Program-made: the position numbers and the translations under genes
Part shown: positions 34,713 to 47,812 of the stretch, one piece after another
Position numbering within the stretch: position 1 is the first letter of the stretch
How the letters are laid out: each line of letters opens with the position of its first letter
From: Lates calcarifer
Taxonomy: Eukaryota; Chordata; Actinopteri; Centropomidae
Reading direction: 5' to 3'
NCBI RefSeq assembly: GCF_001640805.2
Contig: NC_066848.1
Span: 21,992,159-22,056,158 of the forward strand
Length of the DNA: 64,000 nucleotides
The notes under the pieces: generated by a model
Database searches by the model: none
What the model was told of the DNA's origin: nothing
The model's input: the letters and a program-made list of their open reading frames with translations, nothing else

Positions 34713-37700
34713 GACAAGGGGAAAAAAGAAAATCAGGGGTGGAGACCAGCAATTCAATTACCTATAATTAACTGTGCAGTAATGACACTTACTTATTCAT
34801 ATGTAATGTTGGTCAGCAATGTCATAAAACCATACCACAGCAGCTATAACCTCTTTTTTAAACAGCATTACTTGTATAGACTGGCGTGGTACCCAACCTC
34901 ATATATAATTTACACTGTAGAATAAACTGGGAATCTCCAGGAATACAAGTGCATGAAATGTTGGGCTGTCTGCACTGACTGGCTAACAGAATAGATAACA
35001 CAAGCAAAACCAATGACTACTTTTACAAAGTACTTGAGTAACGAGGTTATACTCCACTGTGAGAAGAGAGGTGGCATCTCTCTGAGACTCTTAAGACCTG
35101 ATGATCACCTGATGTTGGTCAGTAAGCAGCTTTTTCTGCTGCCTGGTGCCATATATACCTAGTTCCAGATCTGCATTGACATTCTGAAGTGGACTGAAGT
35201 CAGTACATTTCACAGTTGAGACTAATAGGTTATTTTAAAATCAATGGAGATCCACAGATGATGACATTTTCAACTGAGCTCTGAGAGCAGAGAGTTTAGT
35301 CGAGTCTAATATCTAGTTATCTAGTCTAGTTAAGTCTAATATCTAGCTATCATGGATTCACTATGTGTTTTGAGTCTGCTCACACTGATATAGGCAAATA
35401 CTAATAAAAAAACATCAATTCTGTACAAAAATACAAATATTAAACAATAATAGGCTAAATGGACCTTTGACAGAAGGAGTGGGTGACCCCTTATGCATAG
35501 TAACGATAATGAGGTTTCCCTTTTTCAGTCTCAGGATAGCACTTACATATTTTTAATGTATTTAGGATTATTTGAAATTCACCTATTTGGTGATTTTACT
35601 GATCACATTATAGTATATTGTTACATAGTGAGACCCTGAGATTTACATGGTTGACAATGCGAAATTAAACAGCTGAGCAAAAATCTGTCAACTTCAAGAG
35701 GTGAGCAGTCCGTTCATGAACTCTGGCAGAAAAGGACTCTTTAAGTGACAGCATTTATAAACATGGAAACAACGTATTGACTTGACTTGATTTATTACCA
35801 TCTATGGTGAGTGAGAAAGGGAACAACATCAGATGTTTTTAACAGCTTCAGGTAAGATCAGGCTTTTGGAGTCTCAGTGAAAGATAACACCTCTCATTGG
35901 TTAATGTAGCCAATGATCAAGACCATTTTATCACCAGTAAAGCCAGAACCATAGCACTGTATGGCAATAACGCAATCTTTTTCATAAAGATTAAAGTAAC
36001 TAAGTAAAGCTAGCTACATCCATTGCTATTACTTAGCAGCTTAGTAGTGTTTGAAATACCTGTTATATGGTCAGTGGGTCACTGCCTTCTTACATCTTGA
36101 AGATCCTGTTAAAATAATTAATGATAATGATTAATAATTATTATTATTATTACCATACAAAAAATGACTGCTGCCTGGTAGTCTATTTCCATTATTACTA
36201 TGTCTATCATATTTGTGTCACATAGTAACAATGAGTAACAAAAAGATGTTCAAAACAAATTCAGGTAATTGTAATTTGATGAAGAGCTATGCAAACAGTA
36301 AGACGTGTGACATTATTAGCAGTGATTCTCATAACTTGTTCCTGAAAGGTAATACCTGAAATGATGTATGTAATAACCATTAATATGAATTCTATCATCT
36401 GTGAACTTCTTTGTAACTGCTATTTGTATATTTATTAGTTAAAGTACAAAGACTGGTGGTGTATTTATTGTCACTGAGAAAAAGTCACCCAAAATACATA
36501 TTTATGAAGTTACATGCGGTACATGCATGCCGTCTACATCAGTAAGATCGTTCCATCATCTGTGACTGGAAGGACCACTCTAAAAGTGACGTTAGGACTG
36601 AGCTAAAGTTGTGCACAACTAAAATAAACACGACTAAGGGATTAAAGCTGCAGCAAAACATTTTACTCTGGCCAGATTTTATTTCATTTTATTTTTTTTA
36701 AGGGGGAAATTGAAATTTTATGTGTTTTGTACAAATGCAAATAATAATTTTGGTTACAACAAAAGTACTCGATTTGTGTCTGTGTATCACTCTCTGTGTG
36801 AAGTCATTCTATTTCTACGGCCTAAGACAGATTTAGTTATTCTTTATAAATACCTTGTCTTTACCCTTGAACCAGGACACCACTAGTTAGCTGTGGTGAT
36901 CGCAGACCTTGAGGTTTATTTTTTATTTTTTGCAGTTTTGTTCAGACCTGGTTACATCAACACTGACACCATTATCACAAAAGCAAGTTACTAACTAATG
37001 TGCACGTATTCCAGTGCATGTAGTCTTAGAAATCCCTGTTTCTGGGTCATCACTTTCAGTCTCAACAGCTTACTGTCTTTTCTTACATCTTGAGGATCCT
37101 ATATAATAAGGAATTATGAGAATATTGATACAAGATACTGACAGCTAACTGATAACACACCTTCACTGTCTGAATGTAAGCCATCTAGATAGACTTCCGT
37201 ACATTACCTAATCATAACAGTGCACTGCATTACAGTTTGTTTCACTGGTGTTACTGAGAGAGAAAACATTTAATTGCTAATTAAGTTTGTCTTAACATTG
37301 CCAAAACGTGAACTGAGCACAAAAATTCTGCACTGTATTATCTTTTAATTCCACTTTTTTTTAATAAAGACACTTAAGACATCTAGTATCTTTTGTATGT
37401 GAACTACATGTTTTAAGATGATCACTGTAAGACTCAACAGGCTGCAGCATTTTCTTTGATCTTGAGGATCTTGTTCAAATAAGGAATTATTAGTATGTTA
37501 ATACAAGATAATGTCAGTTAGTAGGCAACATAGCACACTATCAGCCTCTTAATTGATAGTGCAGATAAAGAAAGCACTGTGTACAATGTTTTTCTTAAAC
37601 TAGCTAAAGAGTGATTAGAAAATTCTGTACTTTGTCTTGGCCACACAGAAAGACAGTATCTTTCTCAGCTGTTACAGTAATAATTACCATTTGTGTCTGC

Positions 37701-37820
37701 AACTTTGAAATAAAAGCATCATATTTTTTTTTAGATGTTCAAATGTTTTCAGCCTATGGAAACTCATTTCCACCAGTATAAGAAAAAAACTGCTCACATT
37801 AAGTCAAAGAGGTAGTAAGT
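34713..37820. other. No gene seen; degenerate tandem duplication
   Basis: AT-rich sequence. Contains three related blocks near 36.1, 37.1 and 37.46 kb (annotated separately). No coding motif found. Confidence 0.5.
36085..37620 (+). repeat. Degenerate direct repeats sharing a 'CTTGAGGATC' core
   Basis: Block B (about 37065-37280) and block C (about 37437-37620) share CTTGAGGATC, AAGGAATTAT, 'TATTGATACAAGATA'-type words and 'AACAT-GCACAC'-type words in the same order, offset by 372 bp. A shorter block A near 36090-36115 carries TTACATCTTGAAGATCCTGT. It is an old tandem duplication, non-coding. Confidence 0.55.
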
Positions 37821-38175
37821 CATAATCATGAGACGATACATTGAAATTGAGATAATAATTTGCAAAAGTCTGCATGCACTCCAGTGGTGCACCTAGCTGT
37901 CTTCACCATGCCAACAATGTTATCCTTAATAAGGTAACCAAGACACTGACCAGATGTTTCCAGTTGCTGTTCAATGAAGATGGCCACTTCAGCCACATCA
38001 TTTTTATTCTGTCTACACAAGAGCTGCTTCTCTTTTCAAGCATGTGTTTGCTCCATATAATCCAGTGTGAATCAGCAAGCAAATTAAGTATTTCATCTGT
38101 TGTAAAGCCCTGTTTAAAATAGTATTCAATGTGCTCACAATCCATTTCACTGTCAAGTTGAATAAGAGAACTCAC
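37820..38175 (-). pseudogene. N-terminal fragment of a fish-expanded integrase-core family protein
   Basis: The minus-strand ATG at 38175 opens EMDCEHIEYYFKQGFTTDEI, then a frame shift leads to DVAEVAIFIEQQLETSGQCL. In fish, many genes encode a protein whose N-terminus has 'IxYYFxxGFTxxEI', a helix-turn-helix, then 'IExQLETSGQxxGYR', followed by a retroviral-type integrase core ('WHIDGxDKLKPYG'). Here only the first 110 codons remain, with at least one frame break, and the core is missing. The parent family is transposon-derived; whether any copy has a host role is unknown to me. Confidence 0.6.
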
Positions 38176-38204
38176 ACCAAGGAACTGCTACTTTGAGTGT
38201 TGTG

Positions 38205-38567
38205 TATCTTATAATTTCGACACTATCTCATAATTATGCTTTTTTAAAAATCTCCCAATTTCGACATTATCTCATCATTTCAACTTATCTCGTTATTTTG
38301 ACATTATGTCATAATTTCGATTTATTATCTCATAATTTCGACATTATCTCATAATTTTCAATTTATTATCTCATAATTTCGACATTATCTCATAATTTAA
38401 ATTTATTATCTCATAATTTCGACATTATCTCATAATTTAAATTTATTATCTCATAATTTCGACATTATCTCATAGTTTTGACTTATTTCATAATTCGGAC
38501 TTATTATCTCGCAATTATGACTTTTTATCTCATAAGTTTGACTTTTTACCTCATGATTTTGACTTAA
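38205..38567 (+). repeat. Minisatellite of 'TTATCTCATAATTTCGACA' units
   Basis: About 18-20 tandem units of an 18-20-bp motif. In the central part two variants alternate ('TTATCTCATAATTTCGACA' and 'TTATCTCATAATTTAAATTT'), giving a 40-bp higher-order unit repeated nearly perfectly. Outer units are degenerate. It lies immediately 5' (minus-strand sense) of the integrase-family fragment. Confidence 0.93.
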
Positions 38568-40135
<1,568 letters not shown>

Positions 40136-40661
40136 TGTTAGGATTCACAAACGGAAAAGGAGCCAAAATGCAGAACTTGGAATGATAAAGAAGGGTTTAT
40201 TGAGGAAAAACAAACACTTGACAAAGGAGCAGGCAGGCAGGCTTCCAACAAAAGGTGGACTCAGCCGAGAGACAAAACCTCAAAGAACAGATCTCCAGGG
40301 TGTGGCAGGCGAGCAAAGGTGAGGTACTGGTATCTGGATTAGGAGGAGAGACAAAGTTAGCCAGCTAATGGAGAGGTTTTCAAAAGCTAGGAGTCATGTG
40401 CTACCATGCAGGCAAACGGACGATCTGATGAAGACTGAAGTGAAGGACCCAGGTATAAATGCAGCAGGAGTCAGGTGAGGTAATGAACCAGATTGAAGTC
40501 AGGAGTGCTTGATTGAGTGGAGGGAAACTCAGGTAGGAGGAGATAACCAGATGGCCATGCCCTGGAAAACAAACACAGACAGGGGGCGACAAACAGGAGA
40601 CACAGGGAAGGGAAACACACTGACACAAGAGGGGAGAGAGGCATACTGCCAAATCCTAACA
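40136..40661 (-). mobile_element. Solo LTR with perfect 5-bp target duplication
   Basis: The termini are TGTTAGGATT and AATCCTAACA, a perfect 10-bp inverted repeat with TG...CA ends. The flanks are AAACA on both sides (40131-40135 and 40662-40666). A polyadenylation signal (AATAAA on the minus strand, at 40196-40201) near the left end sets the orientation. Length is 526 bp with no internal genes. Its start on the minus strand (TGTTAGGATTTG) resembles the LTR inside the Maverick integrase. Probably Ty3/gypsy. Confidence 0.88.
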
Positions 40662-40666
40662 AAACA

Positions 40667-41189
40667 TTAGCATAGCTTTCAGCCTTCTGTCAGCGGAATT
40701 TTAACAGTGGCGATATTATTCAAATAAAACTGGTCTAGTTAACCCGGTATGGACATATTCTGCTGTTAAATCAATCATTCAATGATTTTATATTAATTAG
40801 GCCTATGTTACAAAACTGCTGAAAATATAAATTTCCATCAGCCACTTCCCATGTTGCAGTCACGGCCTGTAAAACGGCCGGACTACGGCAAACGGGCAAT
40901 TTGAAATGGAATGTCATCACGTCTACCCACAACACAATGGCCCTACACCTGCTTTTATGCTAATGTCCAGCAAATCTAGTAACATGGCCGCATGAACTGC
41001 ACAAATACAGAGTGACACTAGTCATGTCCCTCATTTAATCTCTGCAGCCATCACTTTTATCTAGGTTATTTCATAAAAATGAACATTTCAATGCTACACT
41101 GCATTTGACCCCCATTATTTCTTTATTTGTTCATTCATTCATGCATTCATCCATTCATTCATTCAGTCTACACCCTCAGCCCAGGACTT
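40667..41189. other. No gene seen
   Basis: AT-rich sequence, then a run of TTCATTCATTCA-type words near 41130-41165. Confidence 0.5.
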
Positions 41190-41640
41190 CTCCATCCTCT
41201 TTGATGGTCATACTGTCACTCCCTCCCCCTCAGTGTGTAACTCTCTCCTTCAAATCCCACATCAGCAACATCATCAGGACATCATCCTTCCACCTCTGGA
41301 ATAACGCCTGTCTCTGCTCCTCCCTCTCCCACTCCACTGCAGAAATACTCATTCACGCCTTTATAACCACCAGACTCGACTACTGCAATAGCCTGGTTAC
41401 TCACCTGCACTCGCTCCAGAGACCACATTTCACCACATTACAAAGCCCTCAATAACCTTCCCCCTCTTATCTCACTGACCTCCTCTACCACCATTACCCC
41501 TCCCGTTGTCTCCGATCTGCTGATTCAAACCTCCTGACCCCCATCACCAGAACCAAGCACTGGACCTTGGGGGACCGAGCTTTCACTGCCGCTGCCCCTA
41601 CCCCCTGAAATTCCCCTCCATTACACATCAGGAAGTCAGG
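41190..41640 (+). pseudogene. L2-type LINE RT C-terminal fragment
   Basis: The plus frame reads 'LSFKSHISNIIRTSSFHLWN' and then 'EILIHAFITTRLDYCNSLV'. Both are signatures of the RT thumb/C-terminal region of L2 elements ('HIxxIxRTAFFHLRNI', 'LVHAFxTSRLDYCNxL'). After a frame shift, 'LSLPLP'-like and 'TKPSITFPLLSH' stretches continue the C-terminal domain. This block is the part missing from the two L2 derivatives at 3.7 and 51.3 kb, but it belongs to a different subfamily. It ends near 41640. Confidence 0.8.
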
Positions 41641-41820
41641 TGAGTGAGGACAGGGAGAAATGTCTTTACACATCTGGTGGGCAGCAAGAGCAAGGCAAGT
41701 CAAGGAAGGAATATGGCCAGGGAACAGTGATCTGAGGCTGCAGACAGGGGCCCAAGGAAACAGAGGGTCAGATTGTGACTGTATCACACCCTTGAGGAAT
41801 GAATTCCAGACATCCCTATG

Positions 41821-42339
41821 TGTAGCGGTAGTGTTTGTGCGTTGTGTTAATTATGACCAAATGGAGACCAAACCACTGTTGCCACTGGCCGTTTATTCCT
41901 GGCAGGAGAGTATACAGTCAGTCTCATCAGAAACACCAAACATGCTCTCACACTGTGAAGCTAAAATTAAAAAAATGCATGTTAGCTAACACACCACATG
42001 CTAATCACGCTACGAACAATTGAGTTAAAACATCGCCACTCTCACAAAAGAATATGCTCGACCGATAGGGAGCTAAAGCATTACAGACATATAATAACAT
42101 AAAACAACCACTTAGATATGAAATTAAGGTGAATGATCCAAAATAATTACAGAGCTAACAACGTGTGCACTCACCAGGGAGACAGCACAGCAAAACTGTT
42201 ACTATCTCCCCGGGGTGCACGACCCTAGTCAGCAGGGGTGGTGCGTTTAATGACAATAAAATAAAACTGTAATTAATAAGATAAACAGTGTGAGGGGTGG
42301 CAAGTGGAATCACACATGCTATATATTAACTCTGTTACA
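41821..42339 (-). mobile_element. Solo LTR with 4-bp target duplication
   Basis: Termini TGTAGCGGTAG and CTCTGTTACA, i.e. TG...CA with TGTA.C/TGTAAC-type inverted ends. Identical flanking TATG on both sides (41817-41820 and 42340-42343). AATAAA on the minus strand (41892-41897) near the left end gives a minus orientation. Length 519 bp. It differs in sequence from the other LTRs here, and the 4-bp duplication suggests a different lineage. No internal genes. Confidence 0.78.
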
Positions 42340-42499
42340 TATGCAAGAAAGAAGCAGGTCCAGCAGGAGGGGTTCTGGAGATTAAAAGAACAGGGGCCCT
42401 CTGGTGTATAATATGAGGTCAGGAAAAAGACAGAGTAGGGTGGACACTTCTGATGGACAGCTAAAAGACTGGATAGACGGGTGAAGCCACAGAAAATGT

Positions 42500-42835
42500 C
42501 ATCACTTCATCATTTTGTCCTATTAGACATTTGTGTAATATTTTGTCATAATTAGTAATATTAGTATTGAGTTATGGCTCAAAACATGTTTTGTGAGGTC
42601 ACATTGACCTTGACCTTTGACCTTTGACCATCAAAATCTAACCAGGTCACCTTTGAGTCCAAGAGGAGGTTTCCTTTAAGACTAACCTTTGACCTTTTCA
42701 CTTCAGTTAATAATTTCATCCTGTTAGACATTTGTGTGATAATTAGCATATGAGTTAGAGCACAAATGTGAAGAATTTTCCTCCACAGTGTTCCTGAGAT
42801 AAAATACAATATAAAATAGACATTTAAAAAAAAAA
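42500..42835 (+). repeat. Dispersed fish repeat with nuclear-receptor-type half-sites
   Basis: The block carries 'GTGAGGTCACATTGACCTTG' and a direct run TGACCTTTGACCTTTGACC (about 42610-42628). It resembles a very common fish repeat ('GAGGTCACAGTGACCTTGAC...'). The first part (42518-42586) is partly repeated at 42719-42772 ('TTAGACATTTGTGTGATAAT'), an internal duplication of about 200 bp. No coding content; an antisense frame across it is incidental. Confidence 0.7.
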
Positions 42836-45600
42836 ATGTTAATGACTGATTGTATTTATAGACATTAATGCATATTTTTATATACTTATGGCAATCAAAA
42901 TTTTTATTATTCGTTTTTTCCAAAGAATAAGAATGCTTTGAAAGAAAGTTACAGTTATTAAATGGGTTCCCCTGATGATTTAAGGCCAAATTAGGAAAAG
43001 TGGAAAAGTGGCCCCACTGGGAAAATTCACACACCATGCAATACCATCAATGACCATTGGGGTCCCAAACACACCATGTCATGAAACCCTACTTGGAGGG
43101 GGCCTTTTTTTTTTTTTCAACAAAACCGCACTAGGCATATCAGCACTAGGCATTTCATGGGGAAAACTGGACCCCACAGGGTTAGTGCTAGGTAGTCTCA
43201 GGGTAAGGTCCCCGCCAGAATAGAAATGCACACACACTCCTACACAGGGCTAGCATCTGTGTGGTATCTCTTCAGGCTGTGAATGATGTACTGTTTAAAT
43301 GAGCAGCTTTATCAGAGAGGTGGCTTCATGTCATCAATATCCTCTTACATAAATGTCAGCCAAACCGTTTTACTCTCAGCTATTTCCCATGCTGCTGATT
43401 ACATTACTCTCTCACTTACTCCACAGCTTACCTCTCCTTCATTCTCTCCATACCTGTGCTCCTTTAATTGTTCTCTGCTCTGACTTAGTGTCTTGTTTTT
43501 TCTTTCTTTCTCTCTCTGTCCCCTTGTCTCCCTCTCTCAGTAGTGTGCCAATAGCCTGCCTGAATGAAGCAAGTCGATTTTCTGCTGCCTTGGCAGGGGA
43601 ATAAATCTTGGAGCAATCTGAGAGACCAGAGGTATTTATTTGTATGACACACACACATAATCTATATATATGCCCACAGATGCATGTGTGCACACACAGA
43701 CACCGTGCACATACACATTCTTGTCAGAAGTGGGGGCAAGGTGCTGAGTGTGTGTTTGTTGCATGGACAAGTTGGGTTGGAGTGTAGTAAGACATGCAGA
43801 ATGGTGCACACAGGAAAATGGCGCAGTGTACGGGTCTGTATGTGTTTGTCAAGTGAAGTTTAGAGGCCTACATATAACAACATATAACATATAACAATAT
43901 CTTACTACTCAGGGTCTACTGACTTGCTCCTGAAGCTCTCAGCTGTATCTCACAGTCTTCATTAACAGATGGAGTTTGCCCACGACTGTAGATGTTGTCA
44001 GTACTTCTAAGACTTCTTGTCTGCCATGTCTTTTAATTTTTGTCTCTCCCTGGTTTTGCTTAAACATGTCTACTTCTGCTTCAGTGCATGTATAACTGCA
44101 TCTACAGCAGCTTCTCTATGTCTTCACAGCAGGCTCATGGTGTGAGCAAACAACAACCCTTTCATCCGGTCAGTGTGAGTGTAGAGGGTCATGGATGGGT
44201 CCCTGGATTTTCCTCTAGCCTAAGGAATATTTTAATTCCCATCGATTTGGAGAGGCCAGTGGCATTTCCAGCCTCTGATGATAGTGTAGGAGCAAGATGG
44301 AAGCATAACAGGATTGGTTTTGTTGGACTCGTTGCAGAAAAATTATCTGTGTGACTGTTGCGCCATTATACATTAAGATAAGATAAGATAGACTTTGTTC
44401 ACTCATTACAGCAAGCAAAGACAGAAACAAGGGTGAAGAACTATATCATTAGATTGTCATTGCTTATCTACTGATGTGTAAACAGCATTTATTTTTTAGC
44501 TAGTTTATATTTCAATTGATTAATTGTTTGATTGTTTGGTTTGTAAAACTTTTTAAAAATTGTGAATCATGCCCATCACATTTACCCTGAGCCTAAACTG
44601 AAAAAATAAAATAAATAAATATAATTAAATAATTAGAATGATGATGAGGAAAAGCAACAAATCCTCACACCTGAGAAGCTGTAACATTTTGACATGAAAA
44701 ATGATTTCAACAATTACTCTAATGTATTAGATTTACCAACTGTATACTCTGGTGCATAGTTAAATTTTCATAATTTATAAGCTCTTCAAATTTTGTATAT
44801 TCAAATTCATTGCAAAGTAACCAGTGACTACAGCATTCAAATAAATGCAGTGGGGTAATATTTCCCCCAGAAATGTAGCTGTGTGGCTAGAGGCAGGCAT
44901 AGGATGCCCAATTGTATTCCTTGAGGTGCAGAGAAAAAGCATTATAATATTACTATAACATAACATATTACTATCCCTGATCCAGTCAATGCCTGTGCCC
45001 CATTCTCCCCTAATGTAATATATTTTTGGCATTGTTGATTTAAGATCTAATGTTCATGTGTTTATTAAAAGGGGATTAGCTCTCTCAGCTGAATCCTCAT
45101 CATTACTCAGATTCACTGAGAGCACCTCAAAGAGTCACGCTTTTTTCCACCAAATCGGCACAGCCTTTTAGCTGTAAAAACTCAGTCTCTTGACATATGC
45201 ATCACTGACTACTTGTTTTTACCGAAATGAAAGTGCCTGAGAATCAGGATTCATGTGCAAGTTCCAGTTCCCCAGATCAACATATACTTCATGTCTCATC
45301 TACCATGGTATTTAAACATGTCAATAGTTTTAAATGCTCAGGTGTTGAGATATTAGTCTCTATATCTAAAGCAAGTACCCAAATACCACAGAGATTACAA
45401 TGACTATATCACCTAACTTCCTCTTTGCTCTTGTCTTAATTACTGTGACCAATAGAGGTCATAAAATAAAACCTGACTATGGGTCATACAGTTTTTTTAT
45501 GATTTCACACTAAAATTTGAAATAATGCATAGTTAGTGAAAGCTAACACTCGCCCAAATCTGCATAACTATAAGCACATTCTCAGCCATGATGTCACTTC
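42836..45600. other. No gene seen
   Basis: AT-rich sequence. It includes a T run with flanking 'CCCCACTGGGAAAA'/'GGGGAAAACTGGACCCCACA' words near 43011-43180 that may be a small repeat, and an 'AAGATAAGATAAGATAGACT' tract at 44375-44395 typical of a common fish repeat end. No coding domain seen. Confidence 0.5.
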
Positions 45601-45638
45601 AAAATAAGACACCCTCAAACCAACTGATCAAATGCAGC

Positions 45639-45678
45639 CGCCACATGTGCAGACACGTAGGTGTCTGCACATGTGGCG
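45639..45678. repeat. Perfect hairpin: 18-bp arms, 4-nt loop
   Basis: The left arm CGCCACATGTGCAGACAC (45639-45656) and right arm GTGTCTGCACATGTGGCG (45661-45678) are exact reverse complements around the loop GTAG. Each arm contains the palindromic E-box-like CACATGTG. Not a tRNA and not part of a recognised terminal repeat. Confidence 0.97.
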
Positions 45679-45711
45679 TGAGTACTATGAATAGGCAACA
45701 GGTGAGTTAAC

Positions 45712-45842
45712 CTGTCTTCAACAAAAATGGGAGACAATGTTACAGTAAGAGGAAGAGAAGGAGGAAGGATGAGGAAGGAAGAGGGGTAGGGAGAGGAAGA
45801 GGTAGAGGTAGTCCTGGAGAAGAACATGGACAACAAAGATGA
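45712..45842 (+). pseudogene. Basic leader of a DNA-transposon transposase
   Basis: The segment ACAATGTTACAGTAAGAGGAAG followed by GA-rich DNA translates to 'VRGREGG' and then an acidic/basic tract after a shift. It resembles the Gly/Arg-rich leader of the same transposase family as the fragments at 366 and 32883. The helix-turn-helix that should follow is missing. Low-complexity composition makes the assignment weak. Confidence 0.35.
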
Positions 45843-45854
45843 TTGGTTGATAAT

Positions 45855-47320
45855 GTAAACAATTCAGTTTAATTCAGTTGTATTTATATAGCGCCATGTC
45901 ACAACAAAAGTCATCTCAAGACACTTTTCATATAGAGCAGGTCTAGACCATACTCTTTGTATTATAATATTTACAGAGAAAGACCCAACAAATCCCACCA
46001 TGAGCGAGTAGTAGGCAACAGTGACAAGGAAAAACTTCCTTTTAAGAGGCATAACCTCTTATAGCGACAGGAGAACATCACATAACATGGATTCCATGTA
46101 AAAAATGTAAAATTATACCACTAATACAGTAGTAGCAATGATAGTAGTGATAATTAAAGTAGTAATTGCAAAAGCAACAATATAGAAGCAGAACTAGTAA
46201 TTTCTAATTATAACAGCAGATGTTGAGTGGGGTTGTAGGAGCGGCAGGAGGCTTGTCATCACAGATCAGACTCTGCAGAAAGTGACAGAAGAGGAGAGAG
46301 AGATGGAGAAGCACAATACGACGGGAAAGGGAAGATATTGAGTTAGTAACATGTAATATGGGATATGAATCCATGCTGATGGAGTGAGAGAGAGAGAGAG
46401 AGAAGCACAGTGCCTCATGGGAAATCTCCCAACAGTCTAGGCCTATAGCAGCATAACTAAGGAATGGTTAAAGCCTGAGCCAACCCTAACTATAAGCTTT
46501 ATCAAAAAGGAAAGTTTTAAACCTACTCTTAAAGGTACAGAGGGTGTCTGCCTCCCGGAATGAAACTGGGAGAAGGTTCCACAGTAGAGGAGCCTGATAA
46601 CTGAAGGCTCTGCCTCCCAATTCTACTCCTGGAAACTCTGGGAACCACCAGTAAACCAGCATTCTGGGAGCGCAGAGTCCTAGTGGGATTGTAGGGGACT
46701 ATGAGATCTTTGAGGTATGATGGTGCCTGGCTTTGTAGGTGAGGTCTTTTCTGGATTTGACTGGCACCCAATGTAGAGAGGCTAAGATGAGAGAAATATG
46801 GTCTCTTTTTCTAGTTCCTGTCAGTAATCGTGCTGCAGCATTTTTGGTCATGTCGAGTCTTTAGAGACTTGTTGGGGCAGCCTGATAATAATGAATTACA
46901 GTAGTCCATCCTGGAAGTAAGAAATACATGGACTTGTTTTTCTGTATCCTTTTGAGATAGAAAATCTGTTTAGTTTAAGGAGTTTAAGGATATATCCTGA
47001 TTAAAGATGACTCCCAGATTCTTTACAGTGGAGGCCAGGGCAATGCCGTCTAATGGAACTACATCATTAGAAAATGTATTTCTGAGGTGTTCAGGACCAA
47101 GTACAATAACTCTGGTTTTGTCTGAGTTCAGTAGTACAAAGTTTAGCTAACTGATTGGCTTCACTGGGCTTCATTGACAGATATAGTTGTATATCATCTG
47201 CATAACAATGGACATTTATGGAGTGATTCCTAATAATGTTACCCAAGGGAAGCCTATACAGGGTGAATAGAATTGGTCCAAGCCCCAAAACTTTCTTATG
47301 GAACTCTGTGTCTAACTTCT
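45855..47320 (-). mobile_element. L2-type LINE, second subfamily, minus strand
   Basis: The minus-strand 3' tail begins at 45855 with an AATTCAGTTTAATTCAG-type terminal repeat, 'GTATTTATATAGCGCC', the 'AGGTCTAGACC' block and 'GGAAAAACTTCCTTTTAAGA'. Coding remnants lie upstream (46500-47290). The subfamily differs from the element at 3.7 and 51.3 kb. Several frame shifts and stops make it inactive. Confidence 0.8.
46500..47290 (-). pseudogene. L2 reverse transcriptase, second subfamily
   Basis: Minus-strand blocks: 47288-47091 has 'LGPILFTLY' (from motif B) and VHCYADDIQLYLSM (motif C with both Asp). The region 47090-46850 in shifting frames carries 'LGVIFNQD'- and 'RLDYCNS'-like residues. 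46771-46529 has APSYLKDLIVPYNPTRTLRS and a 'R-x-SGSSTVEPSPSF'-like end in a shifted frame. These match the palm, thumb and C-terminal domain of L2 RT in order. The N-terminal half is truncated at about 47320. Confidence 0.8.
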
Positions 47321-47652
47321 GTGTACGTGGAGGATTTGTCCTTCACATGTACAAAGTGTCCTTTGATGCCAGTAACATGCTCCAGTATCTGTAAAAGGAT
47401 GTGATGGGATGTGATCTAACAAGACAAGTACAGAAACAAGTCCATTGTTTGATGCAATTAGATACAATGAGTTGACACTGAGAGAGGCTGAGTCTTGCCC
47501 AACCTTAGTGGATATACTGTTGTAACAGCAATTCAGACATTTTGACAAGAGCACAGGTGAAAAACAACTTTTTTCTTTTGTCTATAGTAAAATCAGTACA
47601 GTTTAGCCTACTATATACACTACATACTCTACTATGTACTCTCCTGATTGAA

Positions 47653-47812
47653 ATGCAACTTAGCAGGAGTTCAGTCAGGAAGACTATTTCCCTGTGCATT
47701 TCATGTAAGTCTAATGAACTGTTTCCTAATATTGCTAAGATCCCTTAACTCTCTCCTGTCTTCATCCAACCTCAACCTTACACACTCACCTTGAGCCAAT
47801 CACTTGCAAGTA
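47653..47812 (+). mobile_element. Repeat shared with the 5' end of the DIRS-type element
   Basis: The segment starting 'TTAGCAGGAGTTCAGTCAGG' matches 53764-53790 ('TTAGCGGAAGTTCAGTCAGA'). About 110 bp later 'CACACTCACCTTGAGCCAAT' matches 53878-53900 ('CACACTCGCCTCTCGAGCAA'). Order and spacing are conserved, so this is a fragment of the same 5' region, without the downstream gag. Confidence 0.6.

Noticed and set aside
38205..38567. Regularly spaced repeats that could look like a CRISPR array
   Set aside because: Units are contiguous with no unique spacers, and the sequence is from a vertebrate; it is a minisatellite.
42579..43037. Minus-strand open frame of 152 codons
   Set aside because: It runs antisense through a dispersed repeat and AT-rich sequence, with Phe/Asn/Lys-rich composition and no motif.
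43011..43220. Possible small repeat with 'CCCCACTGGGAAAA' words
   Set aside because: The words recur locally in both orientations but I could not define ends or a second copy.
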